Below, piece after piece: positions 14,094-15,512 of a DNA stretch of 15,512 nucleotides. This stretch comes from DATNBU01 sp964476185. GTDB lineage: Bacteria; Desulfobacterota; Binatia; UBA1149; CAITLU01. The first letter of the stretch is position 1; each line of letters starts with the position of its first letter. The DNA lies in assembly GCA_964476185.1 (NCBI GenBank), contig CAYYZO010000098.1, positions 1 through 15,512 on the forward strand, written 5' to 3'. The translations under genes were made by a program, and so were the position numbers. The notes under the pieces are model-generated. The model was given only the letters and a program-made list of their open reading frames with translations. It searched no databases and was not told where the DNA came from.

Positions 14094-15512
14094 GCCGAGG
14101 CCCTCGCTTCGACGGTCGCGGAGGACGACGCTCCCCCGGGCGTTTTCGCGTCCGGGTCGTAGGCGAGGTTCGAGGCGAGGCGGCGCTCGACCGCCTCGAC
14201 CGGAAGGCCGCAGCGCGCCGCGTAGTCGGCGACCTGGTCGCGCTCGATGCGCCCAATGCCGAAGTACGCCGCGTCCGGGTGCGAGAAGTAGAAGCCCGCG
14301 ACCGCCGCCGTCGGCACCATCGCGAACGATTCGGTCAGCACGAGGCCGGTGTTCGCCGTCGCGTCGAGCAGCTCGAACAGGTTCGGCTTCTCGGCGTGGT
14401 CCGGGCACGCGGGATACCCCGGCGCTGGCCGGATGCCACGATAGCGCTCGGCGACGAGCGCCTCGTTGTCGAGCTTCTCGTTCTCGGCGTAGCCCCACAA
14501 CTCGGTTCGCACGCGCTCGTGCAGGCGCTCCGCCAGGGCCTCCGCGAAGCGGTCCGCGAGCGCCTTGCACAGGATCGCCGAGTAGTCGTCGTGCTCGCGC
14601 TCGAATGCCGCGACGATCGCGTCGAGGCCGTGGCCGGCGGTGACCGCGAAGCCGCCGATCCAGTCGCGTACGCCGCTCTCCTTCGGCGCGACGAGGTCGG
14701 CCAGGCACAGGTTCGGGCGGCCGGGCGGCTTGGCGATCTGCTGGCGCAGGAAGCGCACGGTCGAGAGGACCGTCGTGCGCGACTCGTCGGTGTACAGTTC
14801 GACGTCGTCCCCGACCGAGGCCGCCGGCCAGATCCCCGCGACGGCCCGCGCCTTCAGCTTGCCGTCCGAGAGCAGCCGGCCGAGCATCGCCTGCGCGTCG
14901 CGCCACAGGCTGCGCGCGGCCTCGCCGACGACGGGGTCGTCGAGCAGCTTCGGGTAGCGGCCGGACAGCTCCCAGGTCTGGAAGAACGGCGTCCAGTCGA
15001 TGTAGTCGACCAGTTCCGCCAGCGGGTAGTCCTCGAACACGGTCAGCCCCGGCTTCCTGGGCGAGGGCGGCGCGTACGCGCCCCAGTCGGTCTTCTGCGC
15101 ATTCGCTCGCGCCTTCGCCAGCGGCACGTTGCGCACGGCCTGCTGGCGCGCGCCGTAGCGCTCGCGCAGCTCGGCATACTCGCGGCGCGTCTCGACGACG
15201 AGCGGCTCGCGCAGCGCGGGGCTCGTCAATGCCGTCGCCACGCCGACGCCGCGCGAGGCGTCGAGCACGTGCAGCACCGGCCCGCTGTAGTGCGGCTCGA
15301 TCTTGACGGCCGTATGCACCTTCGACGTGGTGGCGCCCCCGATCAGCAGCGGCGCCGCGAATCCCTGGCGTTCCATCTCCCGCGCGACGTGGCTCATCTC
15401 CTCGAGCGACGGCGTGATCAGCCCCGACAGGCCGATGATGTCGCACTCGTGCTCGCGCGCGGCCGCGAGGATGCGGTCGGACGATACCATCACGCCGAGG
15501 TCGAAGACCTCG
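14090..15512 (-). CDS. metH: Cobalamin-dependent methionine synthase MetH, C-terminal part (truncated by window edge)
   Basis: The last 473 residues of the ~1200-residue MetH, which transfers a methyl group from methyltetrahydrofolate to homocysteine through cobalamin. Present are the end of the B12-binding Rossmann domain (EVFDLGVMVSSDRIL, GLSGLITPSLEEM, PLLIGGATTSKVHTAVKI, SGPVLHVLDASR) and the complete reactivation domain: DWTPFFQTWEL, GDDVELYTDE, the AdoMet-binding RPAPGYPACPDH with following EK, LTESFAM and FYFSHPDAAYFGIG. The DxHxxG histidine loop and the homocysteine and folate domains lie beyond the right edge. After the canonical end the protein carries a short Ala/Ser-rich tail. The TGA at 14090-14092 overlaps the GTG of the MBL gene, so the downstream genes may be read through from metH. 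Confidence 0.97.
   Translation of the reverse strand, partial: EVFDLGVMVSSDRILAAAREHECDIIGLSGLITPSLEEMSHVAREMERQGFAAPLLIGGATTSKVHTAVKIEPHYSGPVLHVLDASRGVGVATALTSPALREPLVVETRREYAELRERYGARQQAVRNVPLAKARANAQKTDWGAYAPPSPRKPGLTVFEDYPLAELVDYIDWTPFFQTWELSGRYPKLLDDPVVGEAARSLWRDAQAMLGRLLSDGKLKARAVAGIWPAASVGDDVELYTDESRTTVLSTVRFLRQQIAKPPGRPNLCLADLVAPKESGVRDWIGGFAVTAGHGLDAIVAAFEREHDDYSAILCKALADRFAEALAERLHERVRTELWGYAENEKLDNEALVAERYRGIRPAPGYPACPDHAEKPNLFELLDATANTGLVLTESFAMVPTAAVAGFYFSHPDAAYFGIGRIERDQVADYAARCGLPVEAVERRLASNLAYDPDAKTPGGASSSATVEARASA

Noticed and set aside
10890..14162. Very long plus-strand open frame (1090 codons) opposite srkA, the phosphorylase, the MBL gene and the end of metH
   Set aside because: It is antisense to four clearly homologous proteins; its Arg/Ala/Asp/His-rich composition is the usual GC-driven shadow and no domain is recognisable.
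14094..15446. Upstream extension of the MBL reading frame through metH
   Set aside because: The extension overlaps the whole visible metH sequence and is Arg/Ala-rich; the GTG in the GTGA overlap gives the family-length protein.

Overview
The window is a gene-dense, very GC-rich stretch from a Gram-negative bacterium. Envelope-type signal peptides occur on two proteins, and homologues of EttA, ThrH, SrkA, chorismate synthase and cobalamin-dependent MetH suggest a proteobacterial or myxococcal-type lineage. The sequence alone does not fix the taxon. I recognise eleven complete protein genes and two truncated by the window edges. I see no tRNA, rRNA, CRISPR array, insertion sequence or integrase.

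Left part (1-2510): the 5' portion of ettA (ABC-F translation factor, minus strand) runs off the left edge. Divergent from it, on the plus strand, are a periplasmic SurA-N/DsbA-like thiol oxidoreductase and thrH (phosphoserine phosphatase/homoserine phosphotransferase). A perfect 13-bp hairpin separates these two.

Central part (2554-7557, minus strand): a tight five-gene operon and the most unusual part of the window. In transcription order it encodes (A) a Pro/Ala-rich protein with an in-frame 57-bp tandem repeat, (B) a long coiled-coil protein, (C) a formylglycine-generating-enzyme-fold protein lacking the catalytic cysteine pair, (D) a zinc-ribbon TRAFAC-type GTPase, and (E) a protein resembling GTPase-associated protein 1 (GAP1). 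The GTPase + GAP1-like + inactive FGE-fold combination recalls the GTPase-centred biological conflict systems predicted by Aravind and colleagues. The coiled-coil and Pro-rich partners look like a less familiar variant. Function is inferred only.

Right part: aroC (chorismate synthase, plus strand) diverges from the central operon across a 250-bp region holding a 12-bp palindrome. Convergent to aroC is a second compact minus-strand run entering from the right edge: metH (C-terminal part), an MBL/beta-CASP RNase-like protein, a type-2 thymidine/AMP phosphorylase-like enzyme, srkA (stress-response kinase A) and a secreted protein with three four-cysteine repeats. Start/stop overlaps (GTGA, ATGA) and a 9-nt gap suggest co-transcription. 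The MBL and phosphorylase pair suggests RNA/nucleotide salvage. srkA, the cysteine-repeat protein and the DsbA-like protein all point toward envelope/thiol stress, but that last link is speculative.
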